Source of the DNA: an uncultured Lachnospiraceae bacterium
GTDB lineage: Bacteria; Bacillota; Clostridia; Lachnospirales; Lachnospiraceae
Direction: 5' to 3'
Length of the DNA stretch: 6,651 nucleotides
Assembly: GCA_902767065.1 (NCBI GenBank)
Contig: CACXFW010000039.1
Span: 1-6,651 of the forward strand
Shown: positions 1 through 4,767 of the stretch, in pieces
Position numbering within the stretch: position 1 is the stretch's first letter
Layout: each line of letters opens with the position of its first letter
The notes under the pieces: model-generated
The model's database searches: none
The model's input: the letters and a program-made list of their open reading frames with translations, nothing else
What the model was told of the DNA's origin: nothing
Position numbers and translations under genes: made by a program

Positions 1-204
1 AAGGCGGAAGTACAGCCGGCCTCTGAGAGCGAGACGGAAGCGTTGGTGCAGGCAGCCTCTGAGAGCGAAGGGAAGGTGGAAGTGCAGGCGGCCTCCGAGA
101 GCGAGACGGAAGCGTTGGTGCAGGCGGCCTCCGAGAGCGAAGGGAAGGCGGAAGTACAGCCGGCCTCCGAGAGCGAGACGGAAGCGTTGGTGCAGGCGGT
201 TTCC
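1..204 (+). repeat. 72-bp in-frame tandem repeats
   Basis: Nearly identical 72-bp units occupy 1-72 and 73-144, with a third, truncated and diverging copy from 145 to about 204. Each unit encodes 24 residues and is itself two related 12-residue halves, KAEVQPASESET and EALVQAASESEG. Because the unit is a multiple of three, gain or loss of copies keeps the frame. The array may continue left of the window. Further right the same ASESET theme persists only in degenerate form. Confidence 0.95.
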
Positions 205-1455
205 GGACGTGAGACAGAAACAGCAGCTCAGGAGGAATCTGAGACGGAAGACAGGACAGGCACAAAGGCCGCATCTGAGAGGGAAAGTGAAACAACCAAC
301 AGGCCGGAGCCTTGGAGCGGGCCCGTAGTATCCGTGAAGGAAGAATCAGAGAGCGAGAGCGAAGCGATCGTCATGTCCTGGACAGGGAGCGAAACAGAAG
401 CCTCTGGAAACGGTGAGCCTGAGAGCGGGACACAGACCGGCGAAAAGGAGACGTCTGAAAGCGAGACACCGATCAGCGTAAAGAAGGCATCTGAGACTGA
501 AACGCAAAGAACCATCGAGTCAGATGAGAAAAGTGAGAAAAAGACATCCATAAAGAAGGAATCTGAGCGCGGGAGCGAAACGGCCTTTCAGGCGGCATCT
601 GATACGAAGGCCGGAATAGTGAAAAAGCAGGACGAAGAGAGCGGGCCTCAGTCAGAAGCGGAAGAAACAGAAGAAACGGAAGAAACGGAAAAACCTGCAG
701 CAAAGGGGCCAGCTTCCAAATCACCGGCTAATCAGGAGACCAAAGCATCCGCCGGCAAGGAGACCGAAGCGGATCAACAGGAGAAAACCAGTCCGAAGAC
801 AACCGGAAGAATTACGACCAGCTCCACAGAGAAGACCGTAAAGGCACCGTCCGGCTCTGCAAAGAAGACAGAATCCGCGGCGCTTGCCGGATTTGGCGCC
901 GAGACGGAGAAGGAGACCGGCACCACGGATACCGGAACGATAACCGTGATCAGCTCCCAGAGCGTGAAACGGGTCACGGCGCTTGTCAGCGGAGGCTCTT
1001 CATCGGGAAACAACCGTGCGTCCATCACGAATATGGACACCGGTACAACCATAGGAGATTACCATAATTCGGGCAGTACTCTGACCGCCTCTTCTGCGGC
1101 AGCCGGTGGATCCATGGACCCGGCGCAGAATACAGGAGATACGGACAGCTCGGGAGGGCTTGTCAGCGTCGGGGGCTATTCCGAATCCGGATGGGAAGAA
1201 ACCGGCTCAGCGACAGGAAGCGAGGAGATCGAGATCATCGGCCCTGAGACTGTGGAGACGGCGCCGGCGCCCAGCCCGACTTACCGCACTGTCATCAGTG
1301 CCTGCAATATCCGGAGCTATCCGGACTATGGCGACAATGTGATCGGCGGCCTCGGCGGAGGAGAGACAGTCCTTTTCTACGGAGAAGAAGCCGGATGGTA
1401 TAAGATCGAATACAATGGAATCGTCGGATATATCGGTCCCAGATTCCTGCAGTGA
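1..1455 (+). CDS. Exported-type repetitive acidic protein with C-terminal SH3 domain (5' end missing)
   Basis: The frame is open from base 1 to a TGA at 1453-1455 (484 codons visible), so the start, any signal peptide and any N-terminal domain lie outside the window; a TTG at codon 15 is internal to the repeats and is not a credible start. Codons 1 to about 280 are low-complexity, rich in Glu, Ser, Thr, Lys and Ala, with ESET/ASES motifs. A Gly/Ser/Thr-rich stretch follows to about 425. The last 58 residues form a bacterial SH3 (SH3_3-like) domain: a Cys-Asn-Ile-Arg-Ser start, GGGETV turn, GWYKIEYNG and GYIGPRFL end. Such domains commonly bind peptidoglycan or proteins at the wall. The absence of Cys in the linker and its high charge fit an extended extracellular spacer. 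It resembles the two SH3 lipoproteins downstream in style. The catalytic or anchoring part, if any, cannot be seen, so the function is not assigned. Confidence 0.85.
   Translation, partial: KAEVQPASESETEALVQAASESEGKVEVQAASESETEALVQAASESEGKAEVQPASESETEALVQAVSGRETETAAQEESETEDRTGTKAASERESETTNRPEPWSGPVVSVKEESESESEAIVMSWTGSETEASGNGEPESGTQTGEKETSESETPISVKKASETETQRTIESDEKSEKKTSIKKESERGSETAFQAASDTKAGIVKKQDEESGPQSEAEETEETEETEKPAAKGPASKSPANQETKASAGKETEADQQEKTSPKTTGRITTSSTEKTVKAPSGSAKKTESAALAGFGAETEKETGTTDTGTITVISSQSVKRVTALVSGGSSSGNNRASITNMDTGTTIGDYHNSGSTLTASSAAAGGSMDPAQNTGDTDSSGGLVSVGGYSESGWEETGSATGSEEIEIIGPETVETAPAPSPTYRTVISACNIRSYPDYGDNVIGGLGGGETVLFYGEEAGWYKIEYNGIVGYIGPRFLQ
661..687 (+). repeat. 9-bp microsatellite-like repeat (Glu-Glu-Thr)
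   Basis: Three consecutive copies of GAAGAAACR encode EET EET EET within the low-complexity linker of the first gene. The copies are in frame, so length changes would alter only linker length. Confidence 0.85.
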
Positions 1456-1469
1456 GAACCGGAGAGAAA

Positions 1470-1507
1470 AAACAGCGGCAAAAGGATCAGACCTTTTGCC
1501 GCTGTTT
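1470..1507. terminator. Bidirectional intrinsic terminator between convergent genes
   Basis: A perfect 16-bp stem (1470-1485 with 1492-1507) closes a 6-nt loop, ATCAGA. It lies 14 nt after the stop of the rightward SH3 gene and 25 nt beyond the stop of leftward plsY. Read leftward, the stem runs into six T residues (A run at 1467-1472), a good terminator for the lepB-plsY operon. Read rightward it has only TTT then CTGT, so it is probably weaker in that direction. Confidence 0.9.
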
Positions 1508-1532
1508 CTGTCAGCCGGCCACACAATCAAAT

Positions 1533-2219
1533 CTATTGTGTATCCTGCGTGGCCGTATCTCTCCTTTTCCGGATCTTCAGATACTGCGCATGCCGCTCTT
1601 CCTTGCCGCGGACCACACGGATCAGTCCCCTCACATGCCGGGAAAACATGATCACGGCGAGGATCAGGGCCAGGATTGCGGCTTCCGTTGTACAGAAGAA
1701 GAAACACAGTACCGTGAACAGAGTCGTAATGACAACCGCACCCAGTGGAAGATATCCTGTCAACAATACCACCAGCATACCGGCAAGATCGGATATCAGG
1801 CCGTGAATGGGAGCAAAGAGAAAGATCGCCATACAGGTGACGGCGACGCCTTTTCCGCCCGAGAATCCTCTCCAGAACGGCCAGTTGTGCCCGAGAACCG
1901 TTCCAAGCCCGGCCCACAGACAGCTGATCTGGCCAATTGCAAGGTGCGGATCTGACAGATGCCTTCCGCCGAACAGGAACAGGCAAAGGAGGCAGGCAAG
2001 AAGCGTTTTCAGCAGGTCTCCGGCGAGTACGATCAGTCCCGGCTTCAGGCCGAAGACCCGCATGACATTAGCCATGCCGGGATTCCCCGAGCCGAACTCG
2101 GACGCGCTCCTGCCGGTCTTAAGACGGACAACGAATTCCCCGGTCAGAAGGCAGCCGAAAAAGTATCCGATCACCAGGCAGGCAAGGCGCGGCATGAAAT
2201 TGACTACTACGGGAATCAT
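1533..2219 (-). CDS. plsY: Glycerol-3-phosphate acyltransferase PlsY (acyl-phosphate dependent)
   Basis: PlsY is an integral membrane enzyme that moves an acyl chain from acyl-phosphate to position 1 of glycerol-3-phosphate, making lysophosphatidic acid, the first step of phospholipid synthesis in most Gram-positives. The 228-residue protein is close to the usual family length and is strongly hydrophobic throughout. Family motifs are visible: GSGNPGMANVMR at 43-54, GDLLK at 67-71, GHNWPFWRGFSGGKGVA at 110-126 (glycine-rich, phosphate-binding), and a basic C-terminal motif RHVRGLIRVVRGKEER at 194-209. I chose the ATG at 2219 because GGGAGG lies 8 nt upstream (2228-2233) and the start overlaps the upstream stop as ATGA; a longer frame from 2282 would run 63 nt into the upstream gene. 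Last gene of the lepB operon, followed by a terminator. Motif 1 has Met-Ala where Ala-Thr is frequent, a mild variation. Confidence 0.93.
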   Translation of the reverse strand: MIPVVVNFMPRLACLVIGYFFGCLLTGEFVVRLKTGRSASEFGSGNPGMANVMRVFGLKPGLIVLAGDLLKTLLACLLCLFLFGGRHLSDPHLAIGQISCLWAGLGTVLGHNWPFWRGFSGGKGVAVTCMAIFLFAPIHGLISDLAGMLVVLLTGYLPLGAVVITTLFTVLCFFFCTTEAAILALILAVIMFSRHVRGLIRVVRGKEERHAQYLKIRKRRDTATQDTQ

Positions 2220-2569
2220 GTCAGAAACCTCCCGCGCAGAAACAGAAGAATCATAAGCAGAATGAAGGCTGCGAGAAGACACAGAACCGTTTTCCTGACG
2301 GACGGACTCTTCGGAGGGGCTATGGGCGCAGCGCCGGACGTGATCTTAAGCAGCTCTTGCGCGCGTATCAGATTCTCCGGAGCGACCATGATCTCTTCCC
2401 CGAAGATCTCACCTTTGACCTGATAGATGTCCCTGACGCCTCCCTTCCGGAACGCATCGATCCCGTTTTCTTCCAGGACATGGAGCATTAAGGCAGCTTT
2501 GGGACCGTCAGGCGCATAGGCTGCCCTCACATACCCTTTTCTCCTGCTCTTTTCCTCCTTCTCAGACAT
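2216..2569 (-). CDS. Small DUF2007-like protein with C-terminal membrane helix
   Basis: The protein has 117 residues. Residues 13-75 look like the DUF2007 (putative signal-transducing protein) fold: YVRAAYAPDGPKAALML, then VLEENGIDAF, a GEEIMVAPENLIRAQELL end. A Pro/Ala linker (about 79-90) leads to a single hydrophobic helix at about 94-111 followed by a basic tail, so the soluble domain is probably cytoplasmic and tethered by its C-terminus. The biochemical role of this family is not established to my knowledge. The ATG at 2569 is preferred: GAGGG lies 8 nt upstream and overlaps the lepB stop codon. A TTG at 2584 would overlap that stop but has no ribosome site. It sits between lepB (11-nt gap) and plsY (4-nt overlap), so it is co-transcribed and probably translationally coupled with them. 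The family call rests on motif memory. Confidence 0.8.
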   Translation of the reverse strand: MSEKEEKSRRKGYVRAAYAPDGPKAALMLHVLEENGIDAFRKGGVRDIYQVKGEIFGEEIMVAPENLIRAQELLKITSGAAPIAPPKSPSVRKTVLCLLAAFILLMILLFLRGRFLT

Positions 2570-2580
2570 GGCCGGGTCCC

Positions 2581-3231
2581 TCAACTGTACAGAGAGCCGA
2601 AATCGCGGAAGGGCCAGTAACAGAAGAGCGCCTTTCCGAGAATCTTCTTTCTCTGGACATAGGAAAAGGTGAGCGCTTCCTCCACATTGTCCGTAACCCC
2701 TTCCTTCAGGGCAAGGCTGGGCCAGTAGCGGGCGTCGGAGGAATTGTTCCGGTTGTCTCCGAGCATCAGATAGTGATCCTCGGGAACGTCAAACCGATAG
2801 CCGTCATTTTCAACGACCCAGGTTCCGTTGATATAGTCTTCCTCGAGTTTATCCCCGTCAATATAGACAGCGCCGTCTTTAATCTCCACGGTCTCTCCGG
2901 GCAGGCCGATGACCCTCTTGATAAACTTGGTATTCAGACCCTTTGCCTCATCAATCGGGTACTTGAATACGACGATATCGCCGCGGGCGGGATCGTTGAA
3001 CCAGTACAGAAATCTCGCGCCAATGATCCGGTCTCCCGTCATGATCGTTTTTTCCATCGATCCGGAGGGGATGGTAGCATTGATGATGATGACGTTATCA
3101 ATGAAAAGGGCGAGAACGACTGCGACCACAATCACCTCGACCCAGCTCAGGATTTCTGCTCTCACCTTTTTCTTCTTTTCCTCATTCGACTGCTGCGGTG
3201 TGTTTTCTTCGTTTTTTTTCTCAACGGACAT
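2581..3231 (-). CDS. lepB: Type I signal peptidase
   Basis: Signal peptidase I cleaves signal peptides from exported proteins on the outer face of the membrane using a Ser/Lys dyad. The 216-residue protein has a basic, Glu/Lys/Asn-rich N-terminus, one membrane helix at about 27-51 and then the catalytic domain. The box IPSGSMEKTI holds the nucleophile Ser58 (Ser56 would serve the oxyanion hole), KFIKRVIGLPGE holds the general base Lys105, and LMLGDNRNNSSDARYW (155-170) is the conserved C-terminal box. The final box reads SDARYWP where SDSRYWG is typical, a small deviation. The ATG at 3231 is chosen because AGGAGG lies 7 nt upstream (3239-3244); two in-frame ATGs at 3252 and 3255 have no ribosome site. 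It is the first gene of a three-gene operon with its own promoter at 3329-3300. Lipoproteins such as its divergent neighbours would be processed by LspA rather than by this enzyme. Confidence 0.96.
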   Translation of the reverse strand: MSVEKKNEENTPQQSNEEKKKKVRAEILSWVEVIVVAVVLALFIDNVIIINATIPSGSMEKTIMTGDRIIGARFLYWFNDPARGDIVVFKYPIDEAKGLNTKFIKRVIGLPGETVEIKDGAVYIDGDKLEEDYINGTWVVENDGYRFDVPEDHYLMLGDNRNNSSDARYWPSLALKEGVTDNVEEALTFSYVQRKKILGKALFCYWPFRDFGSLYS

Positions 3232-3238
3232 CGTCTGT

Positions 3239-3244
3239 CCTCCT
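3239..3244 (-). promoter_or_regulatory. lepB ribosome binding site
   Basis: AGGAGG on the minus strand, 7 nt before the ATG at 3231. It lies inside the longer reading frame that begins at 3255 and is the main reason for rejecting the two upstream ATG codons. Confidence 0.9.
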
Positions 3245-3299
3245 GTCTGCATCATGGTTTCACGATGGTAAATGAAAATAGGACTCTTTTATTTCAGAC

Positions 3300-3329
3300 A
3301 GTATACCACGCTGTCCCTTCCACCCGCAA
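3300..3329 (-). promoter_or_regulatory. Promoter of the lepB operon
   Basis: On the minus strand, TTGCGG (3329-3324), an 18-nt spacer and TATACT (3305-3300) form a sigma-A-type promoter. TGG directly before TATACT gives an extended -10. Transcription would start near 3293, leaving about 60 nt of leader before the ATG at 3231. Confidence 0.7.
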
Positions 3330-3348
3330 CATGTGCATTTCACCGCTG

Positions 3349-3371
3349 GTTACATTTCGTTACAGTTAACA
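3349..3371. promoter_or_regulatory. Candidate response-regulator operator (GTTACA direct repeats)
   Basis: Two GTTACA copies (3349-3354 and 3359-3364) lie exactly 10 bp apart and are followed at once by GTTAACA (3365-3371). On the other strand they read TGTAAC-N4-TGTAAC. They sit between the two divergent promoters, 20 bp upstream of the lepB -35 and 42 bp upstream of the rightward -35. OmpR-family regulators (WalR, PhoP) bind similar direct repeats about one helical turn apart; the known WalR consensus has N5 rather than N4. The assignment is a guess from spacing and sequence. Confidence 0.35.
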
Positions 3372-3412
3372 CCCCGCGTGGACTTTTCGTTTTGCGCAAC
3401 ATTGCTCACCCC

Positions 3413-3441
3413 TTGTTTTTTGAAGGGCAAACTGGTATGAT
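3413..3441 (+). promoter_or_regulatory. Promoter of the two-SH3 lipoprotein gene
   Basis: TTGTTT (3413-3418), a 17-nt spacer and TATGAT (3436-3441) match sigma-A spacing, and TGG before TATGAT supplies an extended -10. The predicted start near 3448 leaves about 95 nt of leader. A second extended -10 (TGATATAAA, 3498-3506) lies downstream but lacks a recognisable -35. Confidence 0.75.
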
Positions 3442-3445
3442 AAAG

Positions 3446-3468
3446 ACAAATCGATATCGTATATTTGT
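3446..3468. promoter_or_regulatory. Inverted repeat at the transcription start
   Basis: ACAAAT (3446-3451) and ATTTGT (3463-3468) form a 6-bp inverted repeat around an AT-rich 11-bp centre containing CGATATCG. It begins 4 bp after the -10 and covers the predicted start site, a common position for a repressor operator. No regulator can be named. Confidence 0.35.
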
Positions 3469-3489
3469 ATTGAAGAAACGGTTTACCCG

Positions 3490-3511
3490 ACTGTTCATGA
3501 TATAAAACAGT
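3490..3511 (+). repeat. Inverted repeat in the leader of the 3544 gene
   Basis: ACTGTT (3490-3495) and AACAGT (3506-3511) flank a 10-nt AT-rich centre. As RNA it would be a weak hairpin, about 20 nt before the ribosome binding site; as DNA it could be an operator over the possible second -10. There is no T run, so it is not a terminator. Confidence 0.3.
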
Positions 3512-3543
3512 ATGGAAGCAAGGGGAACAAGGGGGATGAGATT

Positions 3544-4479
3544 ATGAGGAAACGTATCAGGACCATCACTGTGGGCTTGACGGCATCGGCTCTTGTACTT
3601 GCAGCCGCGACAGGCTGCGGGCAGGTCCGGCAGGAGAATCCTGGCCAGAGCGAGAAGACGATCGTCCAGACGGAAGCAGCTCCGCCTGCAGTGACGGAAG
3701 CACCGGTTGAGATTCAGACAGAGGCGCTTCAGACCGAGCCACAGACGCAGCCACAGACGCAGCCGCAGACGCAGGCACCTGAGACCCAGGCACCGGTTCC
3801 CGAGACGCAGGCACCGGTCCCCGAGACGCAGCCTCAGACCCAGGCGAGCGCGCCGCAGAGTGCGGCACCGGTTACGCTGAGTGAAGAGGAGGAGCTGAAT
3901 CAGCTCTATGAATTCTCGGAGGGAGAGATCGGGACCAGGTTCGCCAACGCGGATATCAATGTAAGAACCAGTCCTTCGGCGGACAATGCGGATAATATTG
4001 TTTCAAGCCTTGATAAGGGGGAAGAAGCAACGATCATCGGCGAGACCGCAAACTGGTACGAGATTTTCAAGGCAGAGGACTCTGTCAGCGGCCTGACGGA
4101 TCTGAAGGGATTTGTCATGAAGGCGTATGTGTCCGACACCTATGAAGAAGCGATGGCGGCACAGCCGGCCCAGACTGCAGCGCCTGCGCAGGAAGCGAGT
4201 GCTGAGCCGGCTCCTGCGGAAGCTGCCCCTGCCGCACCGGCACCGGAAGCTCCTGCCGAGACGCCGCAGACCAGTGCCCCGGTAAGTACGGCATCCGGTC
4301 CGCAGGTTACTGTGACCTCTGACGCGAATATCCGCGCAGAGGCAATTGATACAGGGAATGTGGTCGGCGTCGTGAATGCCGGTACGACTGTCACACAGAT
4401 CGGTTCGGCCGATGGCTGGGTGCAGGTGGATTACAACGGAGTCCAGGGTTACATCAAGGCAAGTATGGTAAGCGGCTGA
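3544..4479 (+). CDS. Lipoprotein with two bacterial SH3 domains
   Basis: The 311-residue protein starts with a basic, then hydrophobic signal (1-24) and a lipobox ATGC with Cys25 as the lipidated residue; Ala at -3 is a less common lipobox choice. Residues 36-110 form a Gln/Thr/Pro/Glu linker with PQTQ and APVPETQ repeats. The first SH3 domain (about 133-198; INVRTSPSADN, ANWYEIF, GFVMKAYVS) carries an insertion between its last strands. An Ala/Pro/Glu-rich linker (203-250) follows, then a compact second SH3 domain (about 255-310; ANIRAEA, DGWVQVDYNGVQGYIKASMV). The protein should sit on the outer membrane leaflet with SH3 domains reaching into the wall; the ligand is unknown. No catalytic domain is visible. 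The start has GGGGG 8 nt upstream. It is expressed from its own promoter, divergent from lepB, and ends at its own terminator, so it is probably monocistronic. Confidence 0.92.
   Translation: MRKRIRTITVGLTASALVLAAATGCGQVRQENPGQSEKTIVQTEAAPPAVTEAPVEIQTEALQTEPQTQPQTQPQTQAPETQAPVPETQAPVPETQPQTQASAPQSAAPVTLSEEEELNQLYEFSEGEIGTRFANADINVRTSPSADNADNIVSSLDKGEEATIIGETANWYEIFKAEDSVSGLTDLKGFVMKAYVSDTYEEAMAAQPAQTAAPAQEASAEPAPAEAAPAAPAPEAPAETPQTSAPVSTASGPQVTVTSDANIRAEAIDTGNVVGVVNAGTTVTQIGSADGWVQVDYNGVQGYIKASMVSG
3739..3843 (+). repeat. In-frame linker repeats (PQTQ and APVPETQ)
   Basis: Three 12-bp units (CCACAGACGCAG and near copies, 3739-3774) encode PQTQ. Two 21-bp units (3790-3810 and 3811-3831) differ at one base and encode APVPETQ. 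A further PQTQ follows at 3832-3843. These set the length of the linker between the lipid anchor and the first SH3 domain. Confidence 0.9.
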
Positions 4480-4498
4480 TCCGCAGAAGGAGATACCG

Positions 4499-4532
4499 GG
4501 GCCGGTACATGAAGCAATGTGCCGGCCCTTTT
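4499..4532 (+). terminator. Intrinsic terminator after the two-SH3 lipoprotein gene
   Basis: A 12-bp stem (4499-4510 with 4517-4528, one G-U pair) closes a 6-nt GAAGCA loop and is followed by TTTTG. It lies 19 nt after the stop codon and separates this gene from the next promoter. Confidence 0.88.
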
Positions 4533-4557
4533 GTACCAGCGGGGCCGCTGTCAGAGC

Positions 4558-4586
4558 TTGCGTGGATGATGGCGGTGTGTTACTAT
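4558..4586 (+). promoter_or_regulatory. Promoter of the 534-residue lipoprotein gene
   Basis: TTGCGT (4558-4563), a 17-nt spacer and TACTAT (4581-4586), with TGT just before the hexamer giving an extended -10. The -10 itself is a moderate match. The predicted start near 4593 places the RNA 5' end just before the structured leader, which supports the call. Confidence 0.55.
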
Positions 4587-4592
4587 TGGGAA

Positions 4593-4767
4593 TATTTTGA
4601 CCGGAGATGCTCCGGCCAATGACAGGAAAGCAGCTGAAGCTGCCCTTAAGGGAACAGCTTCGAGGCGCCAGGTGCCCGGATGCGGTTTTGCCGGCGGCAG
4701 AACTGCCCTGAAAACGAGATACAATCATGAATGCCGGAGCAGACTGGCTGGAACCGGAGGGTTCGCA
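4593..4767 (+). promoter_or_regulatory. Structured 5' leader with possible ribosome-site switch
   Basis: This leader of about 175 nt has no convincing gene. A perfect 9-bp long-range stem pairs TGCTCCGGC (4608-4616) with GCCGGAGCA (4733-4741) and encloses 116 nt. Inside are a 10-bp hairpin (GAAGCTG-CCC at 4636-4645 with GGG-AA-CAGCTTC at 4650-4661, UUAA loop), a competing hairpin GCAGC-UGAA-GCUGC (4630-4643), a small GGCA/TGCC hairpin (4697-4707 region) and a possible CAGG/CCTG pair (4623-4626 with 4707-4710). The core CTCCGG (4610-4615) can also pair with CCGGAG at 4601-4606 or with CCGGAG at 4754-4759, which overlaps the ribosome site GGAGG (4756-4760). These pairings exclude each other, as in translation-controlling riboswitches. 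I compared it from memory with c-di-GMP, c-di-AMP (ydaO), cobalamin, SAM and THF classes and saw no match to their conserved cores. Confidence 0.5.

Noticed and set aside
1..204. CRISPR-like array
   Set aside because: The 72-bp units are directly adjacent, in frame and coding, with no unique spacers.
228..1052. Long minus-strand frames opposite the first gene (228-551, 473-724, 774-1052)
   Set aside because: They mirror the repetitive plus-strand codons, giving Ser/Val/Leu-rich shadows without ribosome sites or domains.
1533..2282. Longer plsY reading frame beginning at 2282
   Set aside because: It would overlap the upstream gene by 67 nt. The ATG at 2219 has GGGAGG at 8 nt and the typical ATGA junction.
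1452..2423. Plus-strand frames opposite plsY and the DUF2007-like gene
   Set aside because: Arg/Pro/Gln-rich shadows of genes with strong motifs on the other strand; no ribosome site or domain support.
4607..4711. Thirty-four-codon frame in the leader (ATG at 4607)
   Set aside because: GGAG lies directly against the ATG with no spacing, and the frame is explained by the GC-rich structured RNA. It is not enough for a gene call.
4597..4767. N-terminal extension of the 534-residue lipoprotein from a TTG at 4597
   Set aside because: The frame is open but lacks a ribosome site, begins at the RNA 5' end, and would place the lipoprotein signal 57 residues inside the protein.
4593..4767. Known riboswitch classes (c-di-GMP, c-di-AMP, cobalamin, SAM, THF) or SRP RNA
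   Set aside because: Stretches such as AAGGGAACAG and ACAGGAAAGCAGC recall parts of cobalamin and SRP RNAs, but the other conserved blocks of these RNAs are absent.
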